From assembly GCA_031279015.1 (NCBI GenBank), contig JAITJI010000118.1:33105-97104 (forward strand): a DNA stretch of 64,000 nt. Reading direction: 5' to 3'. The translations under genes were made by a program, and so were the position numbers. Positions within the stretch are counted from its first letter, which is position 1; each line of letters starts with the position of its first letter. The DNA is from Spirochaetaceae bacterium (GTDB taxonomy: Bacteria > Spirochaetota > Spirochaetia > Treponematales > Breznakiellaceae). Of this stretch, positions 63,969 to 64,000 are shown piece by piece. The notes under the pieces are model-generated. The model was not told the origin of the DNA. It did not search any database and was given only the letters and a program-made list of their open reading frames with translations.

Positions 63969-64000
63969 ATGGCCAGCAGTGAGCAGGATGTTTTGCTTAA
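63969..64000 (+). CDS. possible start of a gene running off the window
   Basis: An ATG directly after the last hairpin opens MASSEQDVLL and continues to the edge. Only ten codons are visible, and the nearest ribosome-like AAGGCGG would be shut in the hairpin. This is too short to judge. Confidence 0.15.
   Translation, partial: MASSEQDVLL

Larger units (their letters stand above)
63341..64000. other. 660-nt region without a recognisable long gene
   Basis: This region carries the MerR operator (63368-63382), a stem TCCTGC/GCAGGA (63404-63419), a stretch at 63430-63515 in which I see nothing, an AT-rich island (63520-63600) with an 18-bp T8A8-type palindrome, two promoter-like sequences, and a cluster of perfect hairpins (63803-63968). 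Only short frames exist. One ATG at 63969 stays open to the window end. Confidence 0.7.

Overview
The window is a dense, moderately GC-rich chromosome segment from a diderm bacterium. Gene content points to a spirochaete, most likely a treponeme of the high-GC gut clade: lipoproteins with relaxed lipoboxes, a fused TRAP permease, a lone PTS EIIA, several TPR proteins and frequent TTG/GTG starts. The assignment is an inference from gene style; there is no rRNA or other marker. I saw no tRNA, rRNA, CRISPR array, insertion sequence or prophage.

Left part (1-34.4 kb): a truncated GH1 beta-glucosidase and a CorC/HlyC-like membrane protein; a regulator made of two fused TetR units behind a 20-bp dyad, leading into a tolC-mfp-RND-PII-like efflux operon; divergent tatD and asnS, then dacA; a bacteriohemerythrin divergent from carAB; a GH3 (auxin-responsive) family protein and a HAD hydrolase; an opposing acyltransferase with a TRAP transporter; a sugar isomerase; a degenerate M20-like protein overlapping a GpgS-like glycosyltransferase; gpmI; a TraX-like membrane protein; and argGH with a clear terminator.

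Middle part (34.5-48.3 kb, minus strand): trxB-nagZ-GNAT-prepilin peptidase, then a compact type II secretion locus of gspD, E, F, G, I, J, K, an L/PilN-like protein, a PilO/PilP-like fusion and a lipoprotein. Almost every junction overlaps, so the locus looks like one translationally coupled operon.

Right part (48.4-64 kb): a secreted transglutaminase-like/TPR protein, a TIM-barrel epimerase, a GH51 arabinofuranosidase, a SWIM-SNF2 helicase, transketolase, a PTS EIIA behind a pRiA4b-ORF3-like protein, an Hsp20 gene under a near-perfect sigma-54 promoter with upstream repeats, a hydroxyacid dehydrogenase and a MerR regulator. The last 650 bases hold no recognisable long gene. They are partly AT-rich and carry two promoter-like sequences and a run of perfect hairpins that may be a structured RNA or the leader of a gene beyond the edge.

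The most interesting signals are the sigma-54/enhancer layout at hsp20, four genes whose -10 box sits 5-6 nt before the ATG (candidate leaderless mRNAs), the compact T2SS locus with a fused PilO/PilP-like subunit, the tandem TetR regulator, the metal-site-less M20 protein and the hairpin cluster at the right edge. Frames were read by eye; no database search was run.
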